Shown one piece after another: positions 43,272 through 51,131 of a stretch of DNA of 64,000 bases. A program made the position numbers and the translations under genes. The notes below the pieces were generated by a model. The model made no database searches. It saw nothing but the letters and a program-made list of their open reading frames with translations, and was not told the DNA's origin. Position 1 is the stretch's first letter. Every line of letters begins with the position of its first letter. Source of the stretch: Mesobacterium_A hydrothermale (GTDB taxonomy: Bacteria > Pseudomonadota > Alphaproteobacteria > Rhodobacterales > Rhodobacteraceae); contig NZ_JAYLLH010000001.1 of the NCBI RefSeq assembly GCF_035818635.1, positions 62,001-126,000 of the forward strand, written 5' to 3'.

Positions 43272-45329
43272 TTAGTCTGCTTGCGCCAGAACGTCCAGAA
43301 AGGCCGCGCCAAAGCGGTCGGCGCGCCGGTCACCCAGCAGGCGGGTCATCTGGTCCATGCAGCCCGGCCTGGTCTGCGCCACCTTGGCCAGCAGCGACGC
43401 AGAGCACGACAGAGGCTTGTCCATCCCGTCCGGACCGCGCGCCAGATCGGCCTGCGCCTGCAAGAGTTGGTCGAACAAGGCGCCCGCGCGGTCACCGGCC
43501 AGCTTGCGCCGTGTCGGATGCATCTGCGGGGCCTCGCCCGCGATGACCGATAGGAATTCCGCGCCGTAGCGTTCCAGTTTTTTCGCGCCGACCCCGTTGA
43601 TCCGCGCCATGTCGTCCAGCGACTGCGGCCGCGCCTCCGCCATCTCGATCAGGGTCCGGTCGGGAAAGATGACATAGGCAGGGACACGCGCGGCTTCCGC
43701 CAATGCGCGGCGTTTGGCCTTGAGCGCGGACAGAAGCGGGGCGTCTTCCTCGGTCACCAGCATCTTGACCGCCGGGCGGGCGCTGTCCTTGGCCGCGATC
43801 AGGCTGTCCTTGCGCAGGGTGATCGTGGTTTCGCCTTTCAGCAGCGGCAAGGCGCTGTCGGTCATCACCAGCGCGCCGTGGCGTTCGGGATCGGGGCGCA
43901 TCAGGTCATGGCCCATCATCTGCCGGAACACCGCCTGCCATTCGCCCTTGCTCAGGTCCTTGCCCACCCCAAAGGTCGGCAGGGCGTCGTGGTGGCGCTG
44001 GCGGATCTTGTCGGTCGGCGTGCCGGTCAGAATGTCGATCAGGTGTCCCGCACCAAAGCTTTCGCCGGTGCGCAGCGCGGCGGACAGGGCCTTGCGCACC
44101 GGGGTGGTGGCGTCGAACACCTCTGCCGGCTTGTCGCACAGATCGCAATTGCCGCAGGGCGCGCTGTTTTCCCCGAAATAGCTCAACAGGGTCTGGCGGC
44201 GGCAGGTCAGTGCCTCTGCCAGCCCAAGCAGCGCGTTCAGCCGCCCGTGATCGGCGGCGCGGCGTTCGGGCGGGGCAAGTCCTTCGTCGATCTGGGCGCG
44301 GCGCAGGCGGATATCATCGGCCCCGTAAAGCGTCAGCGTTTCGGCAGGCGCGCCGTCGCGACCGGCGCGGCCGATTTCCTGGTAATAGGCTTCGATGGAT
44401 TTCGGCAGGTCGGCATGGGCGACCCAGCGGATATCGGGCTTGTCAACGCCCATGCCAAAGGCCACCGTGGCAACGACGATCAGCCCGTCTTCGGTGGCGA
44501 ACCGTTCCTCGACCCCGCGCCGCGCGTCGGGGTCCATGCCGCCGTGGTAAAAGGCGGTGGAATGCCCGGCCTCGGACAGCGCCTGAGCCAGCGTTTCGGT
44601 TTTGGCCCGCGTGCCGCAATAGACGATGCCCGACTGCCCCCTGCGCGCGGCGGCAAAGGCAAGGACCTGCTGGCGCGGGCTGTTCTTGGCGGCAAAGGCC
44701 AGGTGGATGTTGGGCCGGTCGAACCCGCGCAGGAAGGTCTGCGGCTGCTTCCCGTCGAACAGGCGCTGAACGATCTCGACCTGTGTTTCCGCATCCGCCG
44801 TCGCGGTGAAGGCGGCCAAAGGCACATCCAGTTCCCGCCGCAGCGCCCCGATACGCAGGTAATCGGGGCGGAAATCATGGCCCCACTGGCTGACGCAATG
44901 CGCCTCGTCCACGGCGATCAGGCTGACACCGGCCTGCGCCAGCATCCGCTGCGTGCCCGATGACGCCAGCCGTTCCGGCGCGAGGTACAGCAGTTTCAGC
45001 GACCCGTCGTGCAGCGCGTCCCAGACAGCGTTGGTTTCGTCCTCGGTATTGCCCGAGGTCAGCGCTCCGGCGGCGACGCCCGCCTCTTTCAACCCACGCA
45101 CCTGGTCGCGCATCAGGGCGATCAGCGGCGAAATCACCACCGTCACGCCCGACCGCATCAGCGCGGGCAGCTGAAAACACAGGGATTTGCCGCCCCCCGT
45201 GGGCATAATCGCCAGAACGTTGTCCCCGCGCGCGACGGCTTCGACAATCTCGCCCTGGCCGGGGCGAAAGGCATCGAAACCGAAAATGTCGCGCAACAGC
45301 GCGTCTGCGCCGGGAAGGTCGCGGGGCAT
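43272..45329 (-). CDS. recQ: ATP-dependent DNA helicase RecQ
   Basis: The 685-residue 3'-5' helicase starts at Met 45329, preceded by GAGGG with a 5-base gap; an upstream Met at 45371 is less likely. Motif I is PTGGGKS, motif II DEAHC and motif VI GRAGRDG. A zinc-binding domain (CRRQTLLSYFGE, then CGNCDLCD) and a C-terminal HRDC domain (ARINGVGAKKLERYGAEFL) complete the standard architecture. It acts in RecF-type recombination and replication-fork repair. It is followed by yaaA in the same direction. Confidence 0.96.
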   Translation of the reverse strand: MPRDLPGADALLRDIFGFDAFRPGQGEIVEAVARGDNVLAIMPTGGGKSLCFQLPALMRSGVTVVISPLIALMRDQVRGLKEAGVAAGALTSGNTEDETNAVWDALHDGSLKLLYLAPERLASSGTQRMLAQAGVSLIAVDEAHCVSQWGHDFRPDYLRIGALRRELDVPLAAFTATADAETQVEIVQRLFDGKQPQTFLRGFDRPNIHLAFAAKNSPRQQVLAFAAARRGQSGIVYCGTRAKTETLAQALSEAGHSTAFYHGGMDPDARRGVEERFATEDGLIVVATVAFGMGVDKPDIRWVAHADLPKSIEAYYQEIGRAGRDGAPAETLTLYGADDIRLRRAQIDEGLAPPERRAADHGRLNALLGLAEALTCRRQTLLSYFGENSAPCGNCDLCDKPAEVFDATTPVRKALSAALRTGESFGAGHLIDILTGTPTDKIRQRHHDALPTFGVGKDLSKGEWQAVFRQMMGHDLMRPDPERHGALVMTDSALPLLKGETTITLRKDSLIAAKDSARPAVKMLVTEEDAPLLSALKAKRRALAEAARVPAYVIFPDRTLIEMAEARPQSLDDMARINGVGAKKLERYGAEFLSVIAGEAPQMHPTRRKLAGDRAGALFDQLLQAQADLARGPDGMDKPLSCSASLLAKVAQTRPGCMDQMTRLLGDRRADRFGAAFLDVLAQAD

Positions 45330-45414
45330 GAACACCCTCGTGATTGTCTGGAACTGCTCTGATCCAGACAATCACACACTAAGAATTGGTGAACAAGGGC
45401 CTAGAGACCCAGAT

Positions 45415-45723
45415 TTAGCGGCAATAGCCCAACGGGTAGCCGCCGCACAGCACCGTCGGCAGGATGTAGTCGCGCAGCGAAATCAGGATGAGGAAGGCCA
45501 CCAGCGGCGCAAGATCCAGCGCCCCGGTGTTGGGCAGGATGTTGCGGATCGGGCGATAGATCGGCTCCAGCAGGCGGTTCAGCCCGTCCCAGATTTGCGC
45601 CACCAGCGGCTGGCGCAGGTTCAGCACCTGGAAGTTGATCAGCCAGCTCATGATGATGTGCATGATCATCACGAAAAACGCCACGTTCAGGATCAGCCCG
45701 ATGGGGCCTGCAATTGCCTGCAT
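45415..45723 (-). CDS. YggT-family membrane protein
   Basis: The 102-residue protein starts at Met 45723 with AAGGAG upstream. It has two hydrophobic helices (IGLILNVAFFVMIMHIIMSW and LAPLVAFLILISLRDYI). The conserved loop between them (RLLEPIYRPIRNILPNTGALDLAPL) contains the family-diagnostic P-I-Y-R-P-I-R stretch. YggT proteins are linked to cell division or osmotic tolerance in various bacteria; their molecular role is unclear. It is divergent from the thioesterase gene and lies upstream of recQ, but a separate transcript is likely. Confidence 0.92.
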   Translation of the reverse strand: MQAIAGPIGLILNVAFFVMIMHIIMSWLINFQVLNLRQPLVAQIWDGLNRLLEPIYRPIRNILPNTGALDLAPLVAFLILISLRDYILPTVLCGGYPLGYCR

Positions 45724-45847
45724 GTGAAAAAATCTCCTTGGTTGCACATCAGATAAGTCGGCGGGTCTCGCGACTCAAGAGTGCCGCAAGGTCGTGGTTG
45801 ACCTTCCGTTGCACGCAGCGCACGGGGGCAACAAAAGGAGCCCGCCG

Positions 45848-46384
45848 ATGTACCCGATCGTCCGCATGGTCAAAGAGCTGATCGTCAGCCGCAAAGCCCC
45901 CGCCCTGCCGCTGGAGGGAGAGCATGTTTCGCACCACATCTGCTGGCCCTGGGACCTGGATATCTGGATGGAGCTGAACAACGGCCGCACGCTGACGCTC
46001 TATGACCTCGGGCGCATTCCGCTGGCGCGTCGGGTCGGGCTGATCGGGGCGCTGGCACGCAACCGCTGGGGGCTGACCATGGCGGGGGCCTGCGTGCGCT
46101 ATCGCCGCCGCATCCGCGCGTTCGAACGCGTCACCATGCGCAGCCGCGCGGTCTGCTGGGATGACAGGTTCATCTATCTGGAACAGTCGATGTGGAAGAA
46201 GAACGGCGAGTGCGCCAGCCACATCCTGTACCGGTCCGCCGTGACCGACCGCAACGGGATTGTGCCGCCCGCGCGGGTGCTGGCGGACATGGGGCACGAC
46301 TTGACGTCGCCGCCGATGCCGGACTGGATCACGACCTGGATCGCGGCAGAGGCGCAACGCCCCTGGCCCCCGATGCAGGATTAA
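45848..46384 (+). CDS. Thioesterase-family (hotdog) protein
   Basis: The 178-residue protein has AAGGAG before ATG 45848; an upstream in-frame start at 45794 is unsupported. Sequence features DLDIWMELNNGRTLTLYDLGR and RFIYLEQSMWKKNGECASH fit the THEM6/4HBT-like acyl-CoA thioesterase group, with the Asn-Asn-Gly loop typical of the hotdog fold. The catalytic Asp candidate is in WPWDLD. It should hydrolyse an acyl thioester; the acyl chain is unknown. It precedes the MFS gene by 55 bases on the same strand. Confidence 0.8.
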   Translation: MYPIVRMVKELIVSRKAPALPLEGEHVSHHICWPWDLDIWMELNNGRTLTLYDLGRIPLARRVGLIGALARNRWGLTMAGACVRYRRRIRAFERVTMRSRAVCWDDRFIYLEQSMWKKNGECASHILYRSAVTDRNGIVPPARVLADMGHDLTSPPMPDWITTWIAAEAQRPWPPMQD

Positions 46385-46439
46385 CTTGCCAGCGCGGCGG
46401 TTTGGCCGTCATATCCCCGCCAAGGACAGGGGGATGATC

Positions 46440-47804
46440 ATGGCGCACACAAGCCTGCGGAAACGCATTTGGGGCTGGTTCTTCTTTGACTGGGCCAGCC
46501 AGCCGTACAACACGCTGCTGATCACCTTCATCTTTGCCCCCTACATCAAGGAACTGCTGGGTGACGGCAGCGCCGCGCAGTCGGCCTGGGGGTTCGGCAT
46601 CGGCGCCGCAGGCCTGGTGATCGCCATCCTTGCCCCGATCCTTGGGGCCCTGGCCGACACATCGGGCAACCGGCTGCGCTGGGTCTGGGGGTTCTCGGTG
46701 CTTTATGTCATCGGGTCGGGTATGTTGTGGTACGCCGCGCCGGGCAGTTTCAACCTGACGCTGACGCTGTTTTTCTTCGCGATCGGCATGATCGGGATGG
46801 AATTCGCGACGATCTTCACCAACTCGATGCTGCCCGATCTGGGGCCGAAAGAGGAAATCGGCAAGATTTCCGGCAACGGCTGGGCATTCGGCTATGTCGG
46901 GGGGCTGATCGCGCTGGTCATCATGCTGGTGTTCTTCGCCGAAAGCGCCACGACCGGAAAGACCTTTGTTGGCCTGTCACCGGCCTTGGGGCTGGATGCA
47001 GGCGCGCGCGAGGGCACCCGCTTTGTCGGACCGCTGACGGCGATCTGGTACGTGGTCTTCATGATCCCGTTTTTCGTCTATGTCCGCGACCCCAAGGCGC
47101 ACCCGGCGCCGAAAGGCGCGGTAAGACGTGCGATGAAAGACCTGCGCCACACATTGAAGGCGCTGCCGAAAACGCCGTCGCTGTTTGCGTATCTCGGTTC
47201 TTCGATGCTGTATCGTGACGCGCTGAACGGGATGTATGCCTTTGGCGGTATCTACGCCGCGGGTGTGCTGGGGTGGAGCGTGGTCGACACCGGCAAGTTC
47301 GGGATCATCGCCATTATCTCGGGCGCGCTGTTTGCTTGGCTGGGCGGCAAGGCGGACGCGCGGTTCGGGCCCAAGCCGGTGATCACGCTGTGCATCCTGG
47401 TGCTGACCGCCGTGGGCGTCAGCATCGTCCTTGTCTCGCGCGAGTCGGTGTTCTTCATGCCGGTCGCCGAGGGATCGAGCCTGCCCGACCTCGTGTTCTA
47501 TTTCCTTGGCGCGACCATCGGCGCGGCGGGTGGCGTGATCCAGTCGGCCTCGCGCACGATGATGGTGCGGCAGGCCAACCCGGCGCGGATGACAGAGGCG
47601 TTTGGCCTTTACGCGCTGGCAGGCAAGGCGACCAGTTTCCTGGCGCCGACGCTGATCGGCGTGGTGACCTATATCACCGGGTCGCAGCAGTTGGGCGTAT
47701 CTCCGCTGGTCGGGCTTTTCCTGATCGGGCTTTTGTTGCTAGTCTGGGTCAAACCCGATGGAGACCCCGCAGCATGGTCCGAAAATTCCTCACCCTCGGC
47801 CTGA
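46440..47804 (+). CDS. MFS transporter, UMF1 (Atg22-like) family
   Basis: The 454-residue protein starts at ATG 46440 after GGGGG with a 6-base gap; 46434 also lies in frame. It has about 12 helices. The opening WGWFFFDWASQPYNTLLITFIFAPY is characteristic of UMF1 family transporters, related to yeast vacuolar effluxer Atg22. The cytoplasmic loop after helix 2 (GALADTSGNRLRW) fits the MFS motif A. It likely exports amino acids or other small solutes, but the substrate is unknown. It overlaps mepA by 31 bases, so the two are probably coexpressed. Confidence 0.9.
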   Translation: MAHTSLRKRIWGWFFFDWASQPYNTLLITFIFAPYIKELLGDGSAAQSAWGFGIGAAGLVIAILAPILGALADTSGNRLRWVWGFSVLYVIGSGMLWYAAPGSFNLTLTLFFFAIGMIGMEFATIFTNSMLPDLGPKEEIGKISGNGWAFGYVGGLIALVIMLVFFAESATTGKTFVGLSPALGLDAGAREGTRFVGPLTAIWYVVFMIPFFVYVRDPKAHPAPKGAVRRAMKDLRHTLKALPKTPSLFAYLGSSMLYRDALNGMYAFGGIYAAGVLGWSVVDTGKFGIIAIISGALFAWLGGKADARFGPKPVITLCILVLTAVGVSIVLVSRESVFFMPVAEGSSLPDLVFYFLGATIGAAGGVIQSASRTMMVRQANPARMTEAFGLYALAGKATSFLAPTLIGVVTYITGSQQLGVSPLVGLFLIGLLLLVWVKPDGDPAAWSENSSPSA

Positions 47805-48691
47805 TCGCCACGTTGGCGGCGTGCGGTGCGCCGCAGCCGAAACAGCCCGCGCAGATGGAAACCGTGGGGCGCAGCGCCGGGATCCTCAGCACGAAGGATG
47901 CCAAGGACCTGTTCGGTGCCAAGCGCGCGCCATCGCGGCAGCGGTCCGCGGCGTTCGGCTCTTATGCCAAGGGCTGCCAGGCAGGGGCGGTTGAACTGCC
48001 CGAAACCGGGCCGACATGGCAAGCCATGCGCCTGTCGCGCAACCGCAACTGGGGACAGCCGGAACTGATTGATTTCCTGCAGGATCTGTCGCGCAAGGCC
48101 GCTGCGATGCCGGGGTGGGAAGGCATTTATATCGGCGACCTCAGCCAGCCGCGTGGCGGGCCGATGACTTCGGGCCATGCCAGTCACCAGATCGGGCTGG
48201 ACGCAGATATCTGGATGCTGCCGCCCAAGCGGCTGAACCTCAGCCGGTCGGAACGCGAAAACATTTCGTCCATTTCCCTGCGTCGGGCCAATGGGGCCTA
48301 TACCAACGATGCCTGGACACCGCAGCACATGGCCTTGATGAAAGCCGCGGCGCAAGATCCGCGGGTCGCCCGGATCTTTGTCTTTCCCGGGGCCAAGGTG
48401 CGTATGTGCAACGAGGAAAAGGGCGACCGTGCCTGGTTGCGCAAGATCCGCCCGTGGTACGGGCATCATTATCATTTCCACGTCCGCCTGAACTGTCCCA
48501 AGGGGGCCAGCGGCTGTGTGAACCAGTCGCCGCCGCCGCCGGGGGATGGCTGCGCCGATGCGCAACAGTGGGTCAACAATATCCTGAACCCGCCGCAGCC
48601 CGACCCGAACGCGCCCAAGCCCAAGCCCAAGCGCGCCCTGCAACTTGCGGACCTTCCCAAACAATGCGCCGGCGTCTTGCAGGCGAACTGA
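47774..48691 (+). CDS. mepA: Penicillin-insensitive murein endopeptidase MepA
   Basis: The 305-residue protein starts at ATG 47774 and has a lipoprotein signal (MVRKFLTLGLIATLAAC with lipobox LAAC), unlike soluble E. coli MepA. The LAS-type zinc site is seen in GHASHQIGLDADIW and HHYHFHVRL. It cleaves the D-Ala-mDAP crosslinks of peptidoglycan. The Pro/Lys-rich C-terminal tail (NPPQPDPNAPKPKPKR) is a feature of its relatives. It overlaps both the MFS gene (31 bases) and the following esterase-like gene (28 bases), forming one transcription unit with them. Confidence 0.94.
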   Translation: MVRKFLTLGLIATLAACGAPQPKQPAQMETVGRSAGILSTKDAKDLFGAKRAPSRQRSAAFGSYAKGCQAGAVELPETGPTWQAMRLSRNRNWGQPELIDFLQDLSRKAAAMPGWEGIYIGDLSQPRGGPMTSGHASHQIGLDADIWMLPPKRLNLSRSERENISSISLRRANGAYTNDAWTPQHMALMKAAAQDPRVARIFVFPGAKVRMCNEEKGDRAWLRKIRPWYGHHYHFHVRLNCPKGASGCVNQSPPPPGDGCADAQQWVNNILNPPQPDPNAPKPKPKRALQLADLPKQCAGVLQAN

Positions 48692-49563
48692 TCAAGGCAT
48701 GTCTGACGGTTCTGGTCCTGGCCCAAACGGCCGGGGCAGAGCCGTCGGCGCGCCTTGTCGGTGTGTATCGCTGGTTCGGGGACGAACCGGGCGACGCGGA
48801 CCTGTTTGGCGGTTTTTCCGCGATCGAGGTGACCGAAGATGGCGGCGGGTTCACTGCGCTGACCGATCACAGCGATCTGTTTTCGGGCCGGTTCCTGCGC
48901 GAAAACGGCGTGATCACGGGGATCGAGCGTGGCCTGCTCCGGCACCTGACCGACGACACGGGCGCCCGGCTGGACCACGAATATTGGGATTCCGAAGGGC
49001 TGGCGGTTGCGCCAGACGGGCGGATCTTCGTGTCTTTCGAAGGCTTCCACCGGGTCTGGGACTACACGGATCCGGCGCGTACCGGCATCCTTCCTCGACC
49101 GGCGCAGTTCAACACCCTGATCGCCAATTCTTCGCTCGAGGCGCTGGCCGTCGATGCGCGTGGCTGGCTGTACACCTTGCCGGAACGGTCCGGGCGATTG
49201 ACGCGACCGTACCCTGTTTACCGATACCGCAACGGCAACTGGGATGTGCCGTTCCACATCCGCCGCGATGCCGCGTTCCTGCCGGTGGGCGCGGATATCG
49301 GGCCGGATGGCAGGTTCTACCTGCTGGAACGGGCGTTCAACGGCTATGCCTTCAGCAACCGTGTCCGCCGCTTTTCCCTGAGCGAGACCGAATTGGTCGA
49401 GGAGTGCGTGATCCTGCAAACAGAGCCCGCGCAATACGACAACCTGGAAGGGCTGTCGGTGTGGCGGGATGAGACCGGCGCGATCCGTCTGACGATGATC
49501 GCGGACGACAATTTCAACTGGTTCCAGCAGACCCAGATCGTCGAATACACCATCGCTGAATGA
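48664..49563 (+). CDS. Exported esterase-like / phytase-type beta-propeller protein
   Basis: The 299-residue protein has a signal peptide (MRRRLAGELIKACLTVLVLAQT, cleavage near AGA-EPS); only its hydrophobic core is convincing. The body repeats beta-propeller strands (GGFSAIEVTEDGGGFTALTDH, then DSEGLAVAPDGRIFVSFE, then YDNLEGLSVWRDETG). This is the pattern of the esterase-like activity of phytase family. It probably binds or hydrolyses a phosphoester in the periplasm; the substrate is unknown. It overlaps mepA and ends 90 bases before the yhhQ-type gene. Confidence 0.85.
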   Translation: MRRRLAGELIKACLTVLVLAQTAGAEPSARLVGVYRWFGDEPGDADLFGGFSAIEVTEDGGGFTALTDHSDLFSGRFLRENGVITGIERGLLRHLTDDTGARLDHEYWDSEGLAVAPDGRIFVSFEGFHRVWDYTDPARTGILPRPAQFNTLIANSSLEALAVDARGWLYTLPERSGRLTRPYPVYRYRNGNWDVPFHIRRDAAFLPVGADIGPDGRFYLLERAFNGYAFSNRVRRFSLSETELVEECVILQTEPAQYDNLEGLSVWRDETGAIRLTMIADDNFNWFQQTQIVEYTIAE

Positions 49564-49593
49564 CTTGCGCCCGACAGGGCTTGGCAGTAGACG

Positions 49594-49653
49594 GTCGCGT
49601 CCCCGATTCCCGGGGGCCAAGTCCCCGCAACCTTGCAAAAAACGGGTAAACCA
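49594..49653 (+). promoter_or_regulatory. Structured leader before the yhhQ-type gene
   Basis: Three mutually complementary tracts, CCCC (49601-49604), GGGGG (49612-49616) and CCCC (49623-49626), permit alternative hairpins. They are followed by AAAAAACGGG (49637-49646) just before the start codon, which can pair with the upstream CCCG. The start has only a weak ribosome-binding site. Queuosine-precursor transporters are often under preQ1 riboswitches, and the A-run plus pseudoknot partner resembles preQ1-I. The P1 stem could not be formed convincingly. Confidence 0.3.
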
Positions 49654-50283
49654 ATGACTCGCCAGCATCTTCCCGGCATTCTTGCCATGGCCGCCATCGT
49701 CGTGGCCTCCAACATCCTTGTGCAGTTCCTGTTCGGCCAATGGCTGACCTGGGGGGCCTTCACCTATCCCTTCGCCTTCCTTGTCACCGACGTGATGAAC
49801 CGCGTCTATGGCGCGGCCGCCGCGCGCAAGGTGGTGTTTGCGGGCTTTGTCGTCGGCGTGATCTGTTCGCTGATCGGCACCCGGATCATGGGCGAATTCG
49901 GGCCGCTGGTCACGCTGCGCATCGCGCTGGGATCAGGCTTTGCCTTCCTGACCGCGCAGTTGCTGGACGTGGCGATTTTCGACCGGCTGCGCAACGGGAG
50001 CTGGTGGCGGGCACCGCTGGCATCGACGCTGGTGGGCTCGTCCGTCGATACGGCGATCTTCTTTACCGTGGCATTTTCCGCGTCTTTGCAAGCGCTTGAG
50101 CCTGCGAATGATGTCAGCTGGGCGGGCGAGGTCCTGCCCCTGCTGGGCGTTGGTCCGTTGGTGCCGTTGTGGGTGTCGCTGGGCTTTGCCGACTGGCTGG
50201 TCAAGCTGTCATTGGCGCTGATCGCACTGGTGCCGTTCAAGATGATCGTTTCATGGGCGCTTCACGATAAACGTCCGGCGTGA
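49654..50283 (+). CDS. yhhQ: Queuosine precursor transporter (VUT/YhhQ family)
   Basis: The protein has 209 residues from ATG 49654, with about six hydrophobic helices. Family marks are VVASNILVQFLF near the N-terminus, TYPFAFLVTDVMNRVYGAAAARKVV and the later GSSVDTAIFF with VKLSLALIALVPF. Members import preQ0/preQ1, precursors for the tRNA modification queuosine. The spacing of conserved Asp/Asn residues (TDVMNRVYG) is normal. A structured leader precedes it. A separate small transcription unit follows. Confidence 0.9.
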   Translation: MTRQHLPGILAMAAIVVASNILVQFLFGQWLTWGAFTYPFAFLVTDVMNRVYGAAAARKVVFAGFVVGVICSLIGTRIMGEFGPLVTLRIALGSGFAFLTAQLLDVAIFDRLRNGSWWRAPLASTLVGSSVDTAIFFTVAFSASLQALEPANDVSWAGEVLPLLGVGPLVPLWVSLGFADWLVKLSLALIALVPFKMIVSWALHDKRPA

Positions 50284-50343
50284 CATCAAATTTCATTTTG
50301 TGTTCCGGGCGACCCGTGCCACCCTGATCTGGCAGTCAATCAG

Positions 50344-50361
50344 AGAAAGGAGGTGATCCAG
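50344..50361 (+). promoter_or_regulatory. Extended Shine-Dalgarno complementary to the 16S rRNA 3' end
   Basis: AGAAAGGAGGTGATCCAG is the exact reverse complement of the usual alphaproteobacterial 16S rRNA 3' terminus (GGCUGGAUCACCUCCUUUCU) over 18 bases, far beyond an ordinary 4-7 base site. The GGAGG core is 7 bases from GTG 50361, so it is correctly placed for an 18-codon ORF. Confidence 0.75.
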
Positions 50362-50417
50362 TGTCTAGAGAAGCATTGGAGAGAGGTGTCGGAACAGTTT
50401 GGGAGGGTCACCGCTAG
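50361..50417 (+). CDS. 18-residue leader-like peptide ORF
   Basis: GTG 50361 to TAG 50415-50417 encodes MSREALERGVGTVWEGHR. The peptide is charged, with a single Trp near the end. The start is set by the extended Shine-Dalgarno described at 50344. The stop codon lies inside a strong hairpin (50407-50437: GTCAC/GTGAC, CGC/GCG, AGGG/CCCT with CAA loop). A Rho-independent terminator follows 68 bases later. It is therefore either a small-protein gene, a leader peptide that controls termination, or an sRNA with a decoy ribosome site. No downstream gene lies before the terminator. Only one Trp and no run of a single amino acid argue against a classical attenuator. Confidence 0.55.
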   Translation: MSREALERGVGTVWEGHR

Positions 50418-50484
50418 GGCAACCCTTGGCGTGTGACGACGCCCGAATTGGCACGGCCTAACCGCCACGCCTCCGAAATTCTCG

Positions 50485-50518
50485 AAGGACCGCCCCGGAC
50501 TGACGGGCGGTCCTTTTT
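50485..50518 (+). terminator. Rho-independent terminator of the small unit
   Basis: AAGGACCGCCC and GGGCGGTCCTT form an 11-pair stem around CGGACTGAC, ending in TTTTT. It ends the short transcript that starts before 50344 and isolates arfB. Confidence 0.88.
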
Positions 50519-50627
50519 GTTTGCGCCGCACCGCGGCGGGCGGGGGCTTTGACGGCGGGGCACATTCGATGCACAAGGCATGCACATTCCATGCATATTG
50601 CAGGTGCAGCAAAACGGGCGCGGGATC

Positions 50628-51044
50628 ATGCGGATCAACGACAAGATCGAAATCGCGGATTGGGAACTGACCGAGCAGTTCATCCGGGCCAGCGGTCCGG
50701 GTGGGCAGAACGTCAACAAGGTGTCGACCGCGGTCGAGCTGCGGTTCGAGGCGGAGCGGTCGCCCAATTTGCCGGGGCCGGTCAAGGCACGGTTGAAGCG
50801 GCTGGCCGGGCGGCGCTGGACCAACGAGGGCGCGCTGGTGATCCAGGTCGACGAGACCCGGAGCCAGGCCCGCAACCGCGAGATCGCGCGGGACCGGCTG
50901 GCCGAGCTGATCCGCAAGGCATTGGTGGTGCCGAAACGCCGGATTGCCACCAAGCCCACGCATGGATCGAAGCTGCGCCGGCTGAAGGCCAAGAAGGAAC
51001 GCGGCGAGGTCAAGGCCCTGCGCGGCCGGATCGAGGGCGAGTGA
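50628..51044 (+). CDS. arfB: Peptidyl-tRNA hydrolase ArfB (ribosome rescue)
   Basis: The 138-residue protein starts at ATG 50628; an earlier ATG (50580) is less likely. It has the GGQ motif in ASGPGGQNVNKVS, which hydrolyses peptidyl-tRNA. Its basic C-terminal tail (KPTHGSKLRRLKAKKERGEVKALR) inserts into the empty mRNA channel. Together these show ArfB (YaeJ type) rather than a release factor, since the recognition domain is absent. It rescues stalled ribosomes. It is monocistronic, after the small transcription unit, and is followed by an intergenic repeat. Confidence 0.95.
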   Translation: MRINDKIEIADWELTEQFIRASGPGGQNVNKVSTAVELRFEAERSPNLPGPVKARLKRLAGRRWTNEGALVIQVDETRSQARNREIARDRLAELIRKALVVPKRRIATKPTHGSKLRRLKAKKERGEVKALRGRIEGE

Positions 51045-51049
51045 GGCGC

Positions 51050-51120
51050 GGAGGGGGCGCAGCCCCCTCTTGCCCGTTCCGGGCAATTCACCCCCGGAGT
51101 ATTTTCGGAAAGATGAAAGG
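51050..51120. repeat. Intergenic palindromic element, copy 2
   Basis: GGAGGGGGCGCAGCCCCCTC is a strong hairpin, followed by GCCCGTTCCGGGC and CCCCCGGAGTATTTTCGG. On the other strand the last part reads AAAATACTCCGGGGG, similar to AAATATCCTGGGGGG of copy 1 (26853), so the two look like inverted members of one family. Confidence 0.4.
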
Positions 51121-51131
51121 CCGGGTGCGGC

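Noticed and set aside
49594..49653. Firm preQ1 riboswitch call
   Set aside because: The A-run and pseudoknot partner are suggestive, but no acceptable P1 stem could be drawn, so only a low-confidence leader is reported.
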